A DNA stretch of 64,000 bases, from assembly GCF_018688155.1 (NCBI RefSeq), contig NZ_CP061312.1:1860001-1924000 (forward strand). The letters are read 5' to 3'. Shown piece after piece: positions 63,917 through 64,000 of the stretch (positions are counted from its first letter, which is position 1; each line of letters starts with the position of its first letter). The translations under genes and the position numbers were made by a program. The notes beneath the pieces were generated by a model. It did not search any database. It saw only the letters and a program-made list of their open reading frames with translations, and was not told where the DNA came from. Origin of the DNA: Polynucleobacter sp. AP-Sving-400A-A2 (GTDB taxonomy: Bacteria; Pseudomonadota; Gammaproteobacteria; Burkholderiales; Burkholderiaceae).

Positions 63917-64000
63917 CATCAAAGAAGTTTGAGTACGCCTCTTCAGAGAAAAATGTTTTGGCATTCACTCGCGCTGGTGCAGTGTGCAAAACCGAGACCT
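63900..64000 (-). CDS. Possible C-terminal end of a gene running off the window
   Basis: A frame open from the right edge to a TAA at 63902-63900 encodes 32 residues ending FFSEEAYSNFFDEFHPE. It looks like the end of a protein converging on ubiK, and the 14-base-pair hairpin sits over its stop. The piece is too short to recognise a family. Confidence 0.35.
   Translation of the reverse strand, partial: VSVLHTAPARVNAKTFFSEEAYSNFFDEFHPE

Overview
The window looks like a chromosomal segment of a free-living betaproteobacterium of the Burkholderiaceae, most probably Polynucleobacter or a close relative. I infer this from gene content and order: an aa3 cytochrome oxidase block with Burkholderiales-type accessory genes, the proteobacterial-type gshA next to gshB and a soluble PTS, lptC-lptA-lptB followed by hpf-ptsN-hprK-rapZ, and a TorF-like porin beside glnK-amtB. 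G+C is moderate by eye, intergenic gaps are short (none above 300 bases), and I saw no insertion sequences, prophage genes, CRISPR arrays or rRNA. This is a compact housekeeping region, and no obviously new multi-gene system stands out.

Layout. 1-5.9 kb, minus strand: 5' end of aspS, a DUF502 membrane protein, ubiB, ubiJ, a Tim44-like protein, ubiE and a DUF971 protein; three of these serve ubiquinone synthesis. 5.9-9.7 kb: a very large FAD/FeS oxidoreductase. 9.9-13.1 kb, plus: ilvA, a 5'-nucleotidase and queF, ending at a two-way terminator facing ssb and an MFS exporter. 14.9-17.8 kb: uvrA; 17.8-19.8 kb: a KefB-type antiporter. 19.8-26.3 kb, plus: Kdo synthesis (kdsD, kdsC), LPS export (lptCAB) and the regulatory PTS genes (hpf, ptsN, hprK, rapZ). 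26.2-28.2 kb: mutY and mutM. 28.3-33.2 kb, plus: a TPR-LolB fusion, ispE, tRNA-Gln, prs, rplY and pth. 33.2-37.4 kb, minus: ferredoxin, coaD, rsmD and two M16 peptidases. 37.4-39.4 kb, plus: ftsY and rpoH. 39.4-48.4 kb: the cytochrome oxidase cluster, structural genes and heme/copper assembly factors. 48.5-57.6 kb: comF, trmL, gpsA, secB, grxC, gpmA, a carboxy-terminal protease and a MoeB/ThiF protein. 55.8-60.6 kb, minus: ptsI, ptsH, an EIIA-Man protein, gshB and gshA. 60.7-63.4 kb, minus: amtB, glnK and the TorF-like porin. 63.6 kb: ubiK.

The genes join in several themes: ubiquinone and heme-copper respiration, outer-membrane assembly, glutathione synthesis, and a PTS without a sugar permease (EI, HPr, two EIIA proteins, HPr kinase) that must be regulatory.

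The most useful non-routine observations are: a perfect CIRCE operator over the rpoH promoter; NtrC-like tandem sites upstream of torF-glnK-amtB while rpoN is missing from its usual place between lptB and hpf; an rsmD whose conserved N-terminus can only be translated from a non-standard ATA codon; a TPR-LolB fusion with no cysteine for lipid attachment; an unusual cysteine spacing in MutY; and a 37-codon cytochrome oxidase assembly gene with a GTG start between ctaD and ctaG.
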